The position numbers were made by a program, and so were the translations under genes. The notes beneath the pieces are model-generated. The model saw only the letters and a program-made list of their open reading frames with translations, was not told where the DNA came from and made no database searches. From Verrucomicrobia bacterium LW23 (lineage in GTDB: Bacteria; Verrucomicrobiota; Verrucomicrobiia; Methylacidiphilales; UBA1321): a stretch of 64,000 nucleotides of DNA. The stretch's first letter is position 1. Each line of letters starts with the position of its first letter. This document shows positions 25,385 through 33,237 of the stretch, in pieces. Location of the stretch: the NCBI GenBank assembly GCA_003054695.1, contig QAZA01000025.1:1-64000 (forward strand), given 5' to 3'.

Positions 25385-25888
25385 CTACGAGGCCGCCACG
25401 TTAAAGAATTTCTTCAGCGCCGCCACGGCGTAGCGGTAGCGCGAGGTTGCGGTCTCCGCGGCGGCACCGGTGATGGCGCCGATCTCGCCGAAGGAGAGGC
25501 CTCCCCAGATGCGCAGGACCACAGCCTCCCGCTGCTCCGCCGGCAGGGTGCCCAGGGCGGCGTCGACATCCTGCGGAGAGAGGGCGGGCGGCGTATCGAC
25601 CGTCTCGAAGAGAGGGCCTGCGCACACCTCGTTCTCCCGCTGGGCGCGGCGGGTGTTGCCGCGGATAAAATCGAGCGCCGCCGTGCGGGTAGCCGCGTAA
25701 AAGTAGGCGTCCTGATAACGCCCGTCCTCCTCGGCCCGTTTCCACACCCGCACAAAAGCGTCCTGAACGGCGTCCTCGGCATCGTGCTGCTGCGGAAGCC
25801 ATTGCCGGGCAAAGAGCACCAGCTTGGGCGCAAGCCGCTCATAGCAGTCTTCCCAGGATTCAGTAGGCTGTAATTCATCGTCGTCCAT
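25385..25888 (-). CDS. ECF-subfamily RNA polymerase sigma factor
   Basis: 167 aa, start MDDDELQPTESW at 25888. Region 2 has WLPQQHDAEDAVQDAFVRVW and YFYAATRTAALDFIRG. Region 4 has LGTLPAEQREAVVLRIWGGL and SFGEIGAITGAAAETATSRY, ending in the usual basic helix. It directs transcription of a specific regulon, probably including its own operon. The next genes (putative anti-sigma, PDZ protein) are 128 and 99 nt downstream on the same strand. Confidence 0.93.
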   Translation of the reverse strand: MDDDELQPTESWEDCYERLAPKLVLFARQWLPQQHDAEDAVQDAFVRVWKRAEEDGRYQDAYFYAATRTAALDFIRGNTRRAQRENEVCAGPLFETVDTPPALSPQDVDAALGTLPAEQREAVVLRIWGGLSFGEIGAITGAAAETATSRYRYAVAALKKFFNVAAS

Positions 25889-25899
25889 GCGAGCTTTCA

Positions 25900-25929
25900 A
25901 TCATACAAACGCCGCGCCGCCGCGTTTCC
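25900..25929 (-). promoter_or_regulatory. candidate promoter of the ECF sigma operon
   Basis: On the minus strand GGAAAC (25924-25929) is followed 18 bp later by TATGAT (25900-25905), 11 nt before the ATG. GGAAAC is like ECF -35 boxes, which would fit self-activation, but the -10 is not the usual GTC type. Weak evidence. Confidence 0.3.
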
Positions 25930-25975
25930 GTTTAAGCCATCGCACAAAACGTCGCACTTTTTTGCGGCGGCGCAC

Positions 25976-26008
25976 AAAAAAAGCGGCGCCCGGGGTGAGG
26001 CGCCGCCT
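25976..26008 (-). terminator. intrinsic terminator of the TPR-protein gene
   Basis: GCGGCGCC (25983-25990) pairs with GGCGCCGC (25999-26006) around an 8-nt loop. On the minus strand the stem is followed by seven Us. It ends the transcript from 27289-26165. Confidence 0.75.
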
Positions 26009-26044
26009 TGGCGACACTCGTGCAGACATAGCATCCTCACTAGC

Positions 26045-26135
26045 GCCAAAAGCGCGAAAGCCTATAGCCCAGGGCGTACGCCCTGGGTATGGTATGGATG
26101 GAAATCCGAACGCAACGTTGGCGCTTCGGATTATA
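26045..26135. repeat. palindromic intergenic element
   Basis: A perfect 20-bp palindrome (CCCAGGGCGTACGCCCTGGG, 26068-26087) is followed by the stem AATCCGAA/TTCGGATT (26103-26132). The outer GCGCCAAAAGCGC and GTTGGCGCTT also partly match. Compact paired structures suggest another dispersed element next to the terminator. Confidence 0.6.
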
Positions 26136-26164
26136 AGGTGTCTCTACTCGTCTTGAAACCGCCC

Positions 26165-27289
26165 CTACCGCGGCGTCGGCCGGGTCGTCCCCGGCGCGGC
26201 GGGGGCCCTGGGGGCGGCGGGTTGCCGCGGGGTGACGACCGGCGGGGCATCCTGCGGCACGGCAATATTGCCCTGGCCGGAGGGGGCGGCCGGCTGGCGT
26301 GGCGCTGGGGCCGACGGCTGGGGCGCGGCTGCGGGCTGGGCCGGGCCGCCGCGCAGCTCGTCGCCGCTGATGCTCTCCACCGGTTTGGGCGGGCGCGCCA
26401 GCATCTCCAAAAGCCACTTGCGGGTAGCGTCGTAGGTGGGCGGCACCAGCTTGAAGTCGTAGATATCGATGCGGTCGGTCTCTTCGCCCTTCACAAAAAT
26501 CTCGCTGTAGATAAAGACTTCCGCCTTCTGGTACTTGGCGTCGTTCGGGTGCTCCTTGCGCAGCTTGGCGGTTTTGTCCGGGTCGTAGGAGATGTAAATA
26601 TTGCGCAGGCGCTTGCCGTCCTTGGCAAAAATCTGCGCCATGTAGACGGCGTTGGGGCTGTCGTAATAGTTAAACGCCTCGCAAATCTCCATTACCGCGC
26701 CGCCCTGCATGCGAATGCGCTCGCGCACAAACATCGGGTCCACAAGCACCGAGATTTCCGGCCGGCCCAGGTCCCACTTGTCGCGGTCGGGATTTTTCGC
26801 CAGCACCTCCTTGCGCATGGCCAGCAGCTGGCGGCGCAGCGCATCCACGCGCGGCGTGCGTTTGAGCGCCTGGTTGGCCTGGATGAGGTGCACGATGGCG
26901 CGCGGATCCTGCGGCACCAGCACGCGAAAGCGCTCCAGATACTCAATGGCCTTCGCGCTCTCGCCCATAAACAGGCAGGCGTTGCCGCCGTAAAACAGGG
27001 AGCCTTTGGCGTCCGGCGCCTCGGCCAGGATGCCCTCGAACACCGCGCGGGCCTCCGCGTATTTTTCCTGCTGATACAGCTTCAGCCCCTCCCCAAAGCG
27101 CTGCTCAAATTCCTTGAGCTTCTCCGGGCTGTGGGTGGAGGCGGCGGGGGCGTTGGTGCCGGCCGGGGCGGGGGCCGGCGCCGGAGCCGTCGTCTGCGCA
27201 AGGGCGGCGACGGCGGTGAAGAGAAGGGCCAGCCCTGCGGTAGCCATGAGGCGCAGGGGCAAGTACCTGGGGATAAGGGAGATCCGCAT
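26165..27289 (-). CDS. exported TPR-like protein
   Basis: 374 aa, start MRISLIPRYLPLR at 27289. The signal peptide ends near ALAQT. A Pro/Ala linker leads to a tetratricopeptide-like region, residues about 60-160 (RFGEGLKLYQQEKYAEARAVFEGILAEAP, SAKAIEYLERFRVLVPQDPRA). Residues 160-310 form a separate domain (GRPEISVLVDPMF, QGGAVMEICEAFNYYDSP, YKAEVF-like strands). The tail is Pro/Ala-rich. It is an extracytoplasmic scaffold of unknown function, a single gene with its own terminator. Confidence 0.65.
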   Translation of the reverse strand: MRISLIPRYLPLRLMATAGLALLFTAVAALAQTTAPAPAPAPAGTNAPAASTHSPEKLKEFEQRFGEGLKLYQQEKYAEARAVFEGILAEAPDAKGSLFYGGNACLFMGESAKAIEYLERFRVLVPQDPRAIVHLIQANQALKRTPRVDALRRQLLAMRKEVLAKNPDRDKWDLGRPEISVLVDPMFVRERIRMQGGAVMEICEAFNYYDSPNAVYMAQIFAKDGKRLRNIYISYDPDKTAKLRKEHPNDAKYQKAEVFIYSEIFVKGEETDRIDIYDFKLVPPTYDATRKWLLEMLARPPKPVESISGDELRGGPAQPAAAPQPSAPAPRQPAAPSGQGNIAVPQDAPPVVTPRQPAAPRAPAAPGTTRPTPR

Positions 27290-27631
27290 AGGAAATGGTG
27301 GGTGCGGGTGACGGGACATCTGTATCCCGAAGCACGCCGGGCCATCATGCCCAACCCTCCGCGCCATTGCAATCCGGGAAAAAGCGGATTGCCCCGGGGC
27401 ACCGCAACGCCCTTCTGCAAACCGTTGAGATGCAATGGGTTGATCAACCCCTTAAGGGGAGGAGTCGGAGCCGCGCTGCGAGCGATAAGGCGTTGCGCGG
27501 CGCAAACGGGTACCCGCGTTGTGCCGCGCGACGTGTGGGGAGCGGACCCCATTTTTGGCTGTGCGAGACTGCCCAGGCGGCCGGTTGCCGAGAGGCGAGC
27601 ACCTTTTTTGATGTGGCTACCATAAACTTAG

Positions 27632-27660
27632 TTGACATTGCGCTGAATCGCTGCAACACT
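27632..27660 (+). promoter_or_regulatory. candidate sigma-70 promoter for the orphan pseudopilin
   Basis: A consensus TTGACA (27632-27637), 17-bp spacer and AACACT (27655-27660). It predicts a roughly 110-nt C-rich leader before ATG 27778. Elsewhere in the 27290-27631 gap only the palindrome GGGTTGATCAACCC (27437-27450) stands out. Confidence 0.45.
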
Positions 27661-27777
27661 TGATTCAATGGTTTGAATCACTTGCGCGGGTTCCCCCACC
27701 AACGCTCCCCCTTTCCCTCGTCAACCCGGCCCGTCCCCCCCCCTCCGACCGCAACCCTTCCACTCTTGCGTTCCCCC

Positions 27778-28296
27778 ATGAAAACTGCTATGCTATTTTT
27801 TGTGTTCTGGAATTCCTCCGCACGTCGTACCCCAAAGGGAGCCCCCCGCGCACGCCATGGCTTTAGCCTTGTGGAAGTTGTGCTGGCCCTCGGCGTTACG
27901 TCCATGAGCATGCTGGGCATGCTCAGCCTCACCATCGTGGGCATCACCTCCATGCGCGAGGCCATGGAGCAAACGGTGCACACCCAGATTGTACAGCGCA
28001 TCAGCAGCGAAGTGCAGCTGACCCCGTACGACAGCCTCGACACCACCGTCGTCGCCAAAACGTTTTTCTTTAACGGCGAGGCCATCGAGCAAACCTCCGC
28101 CGACGCCAACACCCGCTACAAAGTCACGCTCGACCGCCAGACGCCCAGCTTCCCCACCTCCGGCGCAATGCCCGATATGGAGCGCAGCCTCACCTCCGTG
28201 CGCATCTACGTCACCCCCATGGTCGGCGACACCCCGCAGCCCATTGCCCGCATCTCCACCTACGTCGTCCTTGTCCCCAACTCCGGCGAGCTTTGA
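27778..28296 (+). CDS. type IV pilin-like protein (orphan, Verru_Chthon B-like)
   Basis: 172 aa, start MKTAMLFFVFWN at 27778. A basic leader ends in the prepilin peptidase site HG|FSLVEVVLALGV, with Glu at +5 and a 20-residue hydrophobic helix. The rest (TVHTQIVQRISSEVQLTPYDSL, MVGDTPQPIARISTYVVLVPN) resembles the Verru_Chthon cassette protein B at 51802 in length and layout. It stands alone, with no secretion ATPase or other pilin nearby, so it presumably uses machinery elsewhere. The last 37 bases overlap a convergent gene. Confidence 0.8.
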   Translation: MKTAMLFFVFWNSSARRTPKGAPRARHGFSLVEVVLALGVTSMSMLGMLSLTIVGITSMREAMEQTVHTQIVQRISSEVQLTPYDSLDTTVVAKTFFFNGEAIEQTSADANTRYKVTLDRQTPSFPTSGAMPDMERSLTSVRIYVTPMVGDTPQPIARISTYVVLVPNSGEL

Positions 28297-28775
28297 TGTG
28301 AGCTGCCGCCGCGCGGGGGACGCTCCGGCGGACGCGTCGGTCCCGGCTGCGTCGCCGCAGCCGGCTGGCGCATAGCTTCGATAACCGACCAAAGGCTTGG
28401 CCCCGGCCCGGCCAGCGCCATGCACAGGAAGGGCAAAAGCACGCCGCACGCCAGCCCGCCCGGCAGGCCGGAGATCCAGCACTGCGCCACAACTTTGACA
28501 ACGCAGGCGCCCAGCATCATTCCCATCAGCGCCAGCAGGGGAAGCCCCATCGTCATCGTCCACGCCACATGTTTCTGGTAGCCAGGCGTCTCCAGCGCAA
28601 TAAACCAGCCGATAACGACCATGTAAAACGGCACAACGCCCGCCACTGCCGAGACGACGGCCCCGAGAAAGCCGTCGCGCCCCAGCCACGTCAGCACAGC
28701 CGTATCCACCACAATAAAGATAAGCGTGGCAAGCGCCACCCAAAGCAGCTGCAGCAGGTAAAAGGAATCGCCCAT
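28260..28775 (-). CDS. small four-helix membrane protein
   Basis: 171 aa, start MGDSFYLLQLLWV at 28775; longer in-frame upstream sequence is not protein-like. Four hydrophobic segments lie near residues 5-28, 35-60, 72-95 and 100-125, then a Pro/Arg/Ser-rich cytoplasmic tail of about 45 residues. No family is recognised. The tail coding region overlaps the end of the convergent pseudopilin gene by 37 nt, which is unusual for this gene-sparse part. Confidence 0.55.
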   Translation of the reverse strand: MGDSFYLLQLLWVALATLIFIVVDTAVLTWLGRDGFLGAVVSAVAGVVPFYMVVIGWFIALETPGYQKHVAWTMTMGLPLLALMGMMLGACVVKVVAQCWISGLPGGLACGVLLPFLCMALAGPGPSLWSVIEAMRQPAAATQPGPTRPPERPPRGGSSHQSSPELGTRTT

Positions 28776-29478
28776 AGATGTTGGATGGGGAGAGTGACAG
28801 GGGAGGCAGATGAATTGTGGCGGTGAGACCAGTTCCCACATGAATCGGCACAAGGGCGCGCCCCCGTTTGCATCTGCGTCCACCTTGCCTACGAGCTGTA
28901 GCAAGCAGCGCACGAAATGCGAATTCTTTCTGTCGGGCACTGGGCCCGAGCTCGTCTTCAGAGCTTTGAGGAGCGCGCAATGCCTTGCAGGGCGATCGTG
29001 CGCAGATTCCCCTTTTGCCATCAAATGCCGAGGGGGAGGGCCAATCTGGGCATAGGACACTTTGGCGCGGAAAGTAACGCTTGCGTCGGGCGGTACAGAT
29101 GCATAAACTCCGCCTGCTTTGCGGCATACCGGCTTTTGCCGTGTGCCGGGCGGAAACGATCCGATGACAGGTGTGTTTTTATAGTGACAAACGTAAAAAC
29201 TCTCCTTACCCTTCGCTCCCGCCCGCTGCTTTTCCTGCCCGCGCGCCTGCGCGGGTGCCGGTAGCTTTCCGCTGTCCCCGGGGGGGCCGCTCCTGCGCCT
29301 GCCGCGGGTTTCCGTGCGGGCGGCATGAGCATGCGGCATGCGCGGGCGGCCGCCCGGTTGGCAGCTGTGTGCATGCGTGCATGCGCGATTGCCGGCGCTT
29401 CTCTTTCTGCATCTTTGCTTATTGCTTCTCTCCATCCTCCTCTTTCTTTCCTTCCTTCCTTTCTTCTTTCCACAACTC
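28776..29478. other. 700-bp gap with no recognised gene
   Basis: Reading frames here are short, with Cys/Arg-rich translations and no consistent third-position GC bias. No tRNA-like or terminator structure was seen. The last 80 bases before the amidase start are a long pyrimidine tract (CTTCCTTCCTTTCTTC type), so that gene lacks a Shine-Dalgarno sequence. Confidence 0.5.
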
Positions 29479-30471
29479 GTGAACAAGCTTATTCCCAACC
29501 GGGCGTGGGGCTGGGTGGCGACGCTCCTGATTCTGCTCGCCTCTGCGGCTAACCTTTGCGCGGTCAACCACGTTGTGCAAGACGGCGAGTCGCTCCAGTC
29601 GATTGCCGACCAGCACGGGGTTTCCGCCTCGTCGATCGCCGATCTCAACCGGCGCGAGCTCTCCGGCTCCTCCGCCGTGCGCCCGGGCATGAATCTCCTT
29701 ATCCCCGCAACGCCGCCCAAAAAGCGCGAGAGCGAGGCGGTGTACCAGCGCTACGACGAGTTCCGCACCGCCAGCACCACCAGCAAGGGCATCCCCGGCC
29801 GCAAAACGCTCTCCTCCACTCAGGGGGACGCCGCGAAGATTCCGCCCATTGCCGCGCCCGCAGCGCCCAGCGAGGGCGAGACGGTGGTGGAGGCGCCGCG
29901 CATGAAGCTATCGGAACGGCCCTCCGACTCCGACGCGAAGAGCGAGATTAATGTGACATCCGAGGGCGGCATCTTTAACCGCCGCTACCGCTACTTGGGC
30001 CGCGCCAAAGCGAGCATCGACGCCGCCGACGTGGAGCGCGGCCGCTGGCGCATTGTGGTGCTGCACCACAGCGAGACGCAGCGCGGCAACGCCCGCCTGT
30101 TTGACCACTTTCACCGCCGCAAGCGGGGCATGAAGAACGGCCTGGCCTACCACTTTGTCATCGGCAACGGCACGGACTCCCGCGACGGCGAAATCGAGAT
30201 CGGCCCGCGCTGGCGGGAGCAGAAGGACGGCGGCCACGTGCGCAGCCGCGCCCTTAACGCGGTCAGCATCGGCATCTGTTTTGTGGGCGATTTTAACCAC
30301 AGCCGCCCCACCAAAAAGCAAATCGCCGCGTGCATTGAGCTGGTGAAATACCTGCGCCGCCGCTGCGACACCCGCTTCCGCTTTGCCCTGCACCGCGAGA
30401 TTAACCCGCACCCGACGGACTGCCCCGGCAAATACTTCCCGGGCCGCCTGTTTCACCAGATGTTTGATTAG
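29479..30471 (+). CDS. LysM-containing N-acetylmuramoyl-L-alanine amidase (amidase_2 type)
   Basis: 330 aa from GTG 29479 (reads NKLIPNRAWGW, then a hydrophobic core to SAANLCAVN); an ATG at 29338 would add 47 hydrophobic residues. A LysM domain lies near residues 32-76 (VVQDGESLQSIADQHGVSAS, LRPGMNLLIPA-like end). The linker is charged. Residues about 190-328 are the amidase: WRIVVLHHSET gives the first zinc His, GLAYHFVIGNGTDSRDGEI the substrate cleft, and LHREINPHPTDCPGKYF the second His and Cys. It cleaves peptide stems from peptidoglycan. Confidence 0.88.
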   Translation: MNKLIPNRAWGWVATLLILLASAANLCAVNHVVQDGESLQSIADQHGVSASSIADLNRRELSGSSAVRPGMNLLIPATPPKKRESEAVYQRYDEFRTASTTSKGIPGRKTLSSTQGDAAKIPPIAAPAAPSEGETVVEAPRMKLSERPSDSDAKSEINVTSEGGIFNRRYRYLGRAKASIDAADVERGRWRIVVLHHSETQRGNARLFDHFHRRKRGMKNGLAYHFVIGNGTDSRDGEIEIGPRWREQKDGGHVRSRALNAVSIGICFVGDFNHSRPTKKQIAACIELVKYLRRRCDTRFRFALHREINPHPTDCPGKYFPGRLFHQMFD

Positions 30472-30472
30472 C

Positions 30473-30620
30473 AGCTGTCGACATTCCGGGATATTGCAGT
30501 CCCCCCCTTGGCGAGCTTTCCGTCCCTGGCGTCAAAACTCTCTTCGTCGAATGCCAGGGGAGCTTTTAACTCCAAGGACGGAAAGTTTTGCCAAGGGGAT
30601 GCAGCGGAAATGTCGACAGC
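30473..30620. repeat. inverted repeat hairpin (CTGTCGACATT termini)
   Basis: Arms 30473-30541 and 30556-30620 pair with few mismatches around a 14-nt loop (TCTTCGTCGAATG). The ends read CTGTCGACATT and AATGTCGACAG (30474-30485, 30608-30619). It begins 1 nt after the amidase stop, so it could also end that transcript. It is the best-preserved copy of the family also seen at 23250 and in part at 2030 and 2406. Confidence 0.85.
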
Positions 30621-30837
30621 CTGTAGAGCAGGTCTCACTCGAACGCCCGAGCCTCGTAGGATAGCCTTGGCTGTCGCTCGGGGCCTATATACGTCCGTAT
30701 TAACGCCGCTCTTGGAGCGCAAATTCAGCCGGCCTGTGGATAAGATTCTCAGCCAACGCGCACCGGCGGCAACCCTCGCACAAATCCCGCCGATTTGAGT
30801 CGCGCCCGACCCGGTTCTCTGCCAGGATATCCTTGCC

Positions 30838-30978
30838 ATGGACGCCCTTTACGCCTTCTCCGGCACCGCGCTGATCGCCTATATGATCTACGCCAACGCC
30901 TACGGATATATGCCGCTGAACTTCGGCCCCAGCACGCCGATGACGCGCTCGCAGGTGCTTTTTGTCAACCATAAGTAG
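30838..30978 (+). CDS. 46-residue small protein upstream of the DUF350 gene
   Basis: ATG 30838 is preceded by AGGA at 30824-30827. The frame reads MDALYAFSGTALIAYMIYAN, then AYGYMPLNFGP and ends VLFVNHK. Almost every codon in the first half ends in G or C, as in real genes here. A hydrophobic N-terminal stretch suggests a short membrane-associated peptide. It precedes the DUF350 and spermidine-synthase-like genes on the same strand, separated by a hairpin (31022-31051). I do not recognise a family. Confidence 0.5.
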   Translation: MDALYAFSGTALIAYMIYANAYGYMPLNFGPSTPMTRSQVLFVNHK

Positions 30979-31021
30979 GACCCATGGGTCTGGGCCCCTA
31001 TTGTCCAGTGTACAAGCGCAG

Positions 31022-31051
31022 GCAGGCGCTGCCGGCAAAGGCCGGTGCCTG
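31022..31051 (+). other. stem-loop between the small protein and the DUF350 gene
   Basis: CAGGC...GCCTG outer and CCGGC/GCCGG inner pairs form a compact stem around AAAG. There is no U run, so it is more likely a processing or attenuating structure than a terminator. A 12-bp palindrome GACCCATGGGTC lies 35 nt upstream. Confidence 0.35.
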
Positions 31052-31195
31052 GCGTGTCGCATCGCATGTTACTTTGCATTGCATTGCGCGGGCGGGCTGT
31101 CGTAACATGCGGCAGTTTCAGAGTCGACCGCCCGCGGCGCAGCCCGTGCATCCCGCAGCCAACCCCCATTTCTCTCCACGAACGAACGGCCCCCC

Positions 31196-31417
31196 ATGGA
31201 ATATTTCATCCAGGAAATCAAACACCTGCCCGGTGCTTTGGCGTACTCGCTGCTCGGCGTCGCCATCCTCGTCATCAGCTTTAACGTGTGGGACAAGCTG
31301 ACGCCGTACGACTTGTGGAAGGAGCTGGTGGAGAAGAACAACATTGCCCTGGCTATTGTTGTCGGCGCCATGGCCATCGGCCTGTCGATCATTATTTCCT
31401 CCGCCATCCGCGGCTAG
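31196..31417 (+). CDS. DUF350-family membrane protein
   Basis: 73 aa, about half the usual 130-140 residues of DUF350, so it holds a single two-helix unit: YSLLGVAILVISFNVWDKLTPYDLW and NNIALAIVVGAMAIGLSIIISSAI. The WDKLTPYDLW...NNIALAIVVGA pattern is typical. DUF350 proteins often accompany membrane spermidine-synthase-like proteins, as here (54 nt upstream of it). The exact role of the pair is unknown; related loci are linked to membrane stress and polyamine chemistry. Confidence 0.8.
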   Translation: MEYFIQEIKHLPGALAYSLLGVAILVISFNVWDKLTPYDLWKELVEKNNIALAIVVGAMAIGLSIIISSAIRG

Positions 31418-31471
31418 CGCGGCGGCGGCCCACCCGCGTCCGCCCCCGCGCCCTCGCCCCACCCTGTTGTT

Positions 31472-33103
31472 GTGCAGGCCATCCTCCTGCTCTCCGTCGT
31501 GGTTATCGCCACGTGCGGCCTGGTGTACGAGCTGATTGCCGGCACCCTGGCCAGCTACCTGCTGGGCGATTCCGTCACGCAGTTCTCCACCATCATCGGC
31601 ACGTACCTGTTCTCGATGGGCATTGGCTCCTACGCCAGCAAGTATTTCACGCGCAACCTGGTTACTGCGTTTATCCAGACGGAGCTGCTCATCGGCGCCG
31701 TGGGCGGCTGCAGCGCGGCCATGCTGTTTCTGCTGTTCGATCACGTGGCGTCCTTTCGCGTACTGCTGTATGGAACGGTAGTGATTATCGGCGCACTGGT
31801 GGGCCTGGAGATCCCTCTGCTGATGCGGATTCTTGAGAAGCACTTCGAGTTCAAGGAACTAGTGGCGCGCGTCTTCACCTTCGACTACATCGGCGCGCTT
31901 TTTGCCTCGCTGCTCTTCCCCCTGGTCCTGGTGCCGCACCTGGGCCTGGTGCAGACGAGCTTTATGTTTGGCATGATTAACGTGGCCGTGGGCGTCTGGA
32001 CCCTGTACCTGCTGCCGCGCGAGGTGCCGCAACATGTGACGCTAAAGGTGATCGGCTGGCTGCTGCTGGCCGGCCTGGGCCTGGGCTTTGTGTATGCGGA
32101 AAAGATCGTCTCCACCGCCGAGTCCGCGCAGTATCCCGATCCTGTTATCTACGCCAAAACCTCTCAGTACCAACGCCTTGTGCTTACGCGATCGCGCGAC
32201 GACGTGCGGCTGTACCTCAACAGCAACCTGCAGTTCTCCTCGCGCGATGAATATCGCTACCACGAAGCCCTGGTGCACCCCGCCATGTGCCTTGCCTCCC
32301 AGCGGGCAGGGGAGGCAGGCGAGGGGAAGGGAGAGCGCACGAGCGGAGGCGGGGGAGGCGAGGGCGGCGACGGAGGCGCAAGCGGTGAAGGCGGCCGTCG
32401 CGAGGGGGCCGCGGCTTCGGCACCGCACCAGCACCCCGTGCGCCGCGTGCTGGTTCTCGGCGGCGGCGACGGTCTGGCGATTCGCGAAGTGCTGCGCTTT
32501 CCCCAGGTGGAGCACGTGACGCTTGTGGACCTGGACCCCGCGATGACGGAGCTTTTCCGCACCCATCCTAACCTCGTGCAGCTGAACGGGAACGCGCTGA
32601 ACTCCCCGCGCGTTACGGTGCTGAACAAGGACGCGTTTCTTTGGGTCAAAGAGAACAAGCAGCCGTTTGACGCGATCATCGTCGATTTCCCCGATCCCTC
32701 CAACTATTCGCTCAGCAAGCTCTACACCACGACGTTTTTCCGCCATCTCTACAACAACCTGGCGCCGGGCGGCGTGGCCGTTGTGCAAAGCACATCGCCC
32801 CTTGTGGCGCGCCGCAGTTTCTGGTGCGTGGACCAAACCCTGCGCGCCGTCGGGTTCCAGACCCTGCCCTACCACGTATACGTGCCGGCGTTTGGCGAAT
32901 GGGGCTTCATCCTGGCCGCCAAAACCCCGCTCAATCGCCCCCGCACCACGCTTCCCGACGCCCGCTTTCTCAACGCGCAAACTCTGCCCACCCTCTTCGA
33001 GTTCCCCCCCGACATGGACCGCGTCCCCACCAAAGTCAACACCCTCAACAACCACGCCCTGGTGCGCTACTTTGAGGAAGAGTGGGCGAACTACGCACAT
33101 TAG
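31472..33103 (+). CDS. multi-helix membrane protein with spermidine-synthase-like methyltransferase-fold domain
   Basis: 543 aa from GTG 31472. Residues 1-210 hold about seven membrane helices (CGLVYELIAGTLASYLLGDS, GTYLFSMGIGSYASKYF). The soluble part starts near 225 with YQRLVLTRS and LYLNSNLQFSSRDEYRYHE, the polyamine-site signature. It continues with VLVLGGGDGLAIREVLR and VTLVDLDPAMTELF for the decarboxylated-SAM site, and AIIVDFPDPSNYSL for the catalytic Asp. Between HEALVHPAM and the SAM site a Gly/Glu-rich low-complexity block of about 45 residues (31-33% glycine by eye) is inserted. It probably transfers an aminopropyl group at the membrane. The substrate is unknown. Confidence 0.85.
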   Translation: MQAILLLSVVVIATCGLVYELIAGTLASYLLGDSVTQFSTIIGTYLFSMGIGSYASKYFTRNLVTAFIQTELLIGAVGGCSAAMLFLLFDHVASFRVLLYGTVVIIGALVGLEIPLLMRILEKHFEFKELVARVFTFDYIGALFASLLFPLVLVPHLGLVQTSFMFGMINVAVGVWTLYLLPREVPQHVTLKVIGWLLLAGLGLGFVYAEKIVSTAESAQYPDPVIYAKTSQYQRLVLTRSRDDVRLYLNSNLQFSSRDEYRYHEALVHPAMCLASQRAGEAGEGKGERTSGGGGGEGGDGGASGEGGRREGAAASAPHQHPVRRVLVLGGGDGLAIREVLRFPQVEHVTLVDLDPAMTELFRTHPNLVQLNGNALNSPRVTVLNKDAFLWVKENKQPFDAIIVDFPDPSNYSLSKLYTTTFFRHLYNNLAPGGVAVVQSTSPLVARRSFWCVDQTLRAVGFQTLPYHVYVPAFGEWGFILAAKTPLNRPRTTLPDARFLNAQTLPTLFEFPPDMDRVPTKVNTLNNHALVRYFEEEWANYAH

Positions 33104-33192
33104 GCGAGCCATGAAGTTGGCCCAGGGGCCAGGGAGCGCCATGCGCCCAGCCACCGTGCAACAGCCAATCCGATTTCGCGCGAAGGACGCGA

Positions 33193-33237
33193 GGAGGGGA
33201 AGCAGGTTAACGTACGATTGCTTTTCCCTCCTTTACT
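33193..33237. terminator. terminator between convergent spermidine-synthase-like and YebC genes
   Basis: GGAGGGGAAGCA (33193-33204) pairs with 33219-33231 around a 14-nt loop and is followed by TTTACTTC on the plus strand. Just before it (33172-33198) is a fragment of the GCGAAATC/GGACGCGA hairpin family. Confidence 0.5.

Noticed and set aside
27444-27668. 74-codon minus-strand frame in the gap before the orphan pseudopilin
   Set aside because: Basic, disordered translation without codon bias, and it overlaps the likely promoter at 27632-27660.
28260-29720. 486-codon minus-strand frame upstream of the small membrane protein
   Set aside because: The part before ATG 28775 is Arg/Gly/Ser-rich with no hydrophobic or domain pattern. 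Only the last 171 residues are accepted.
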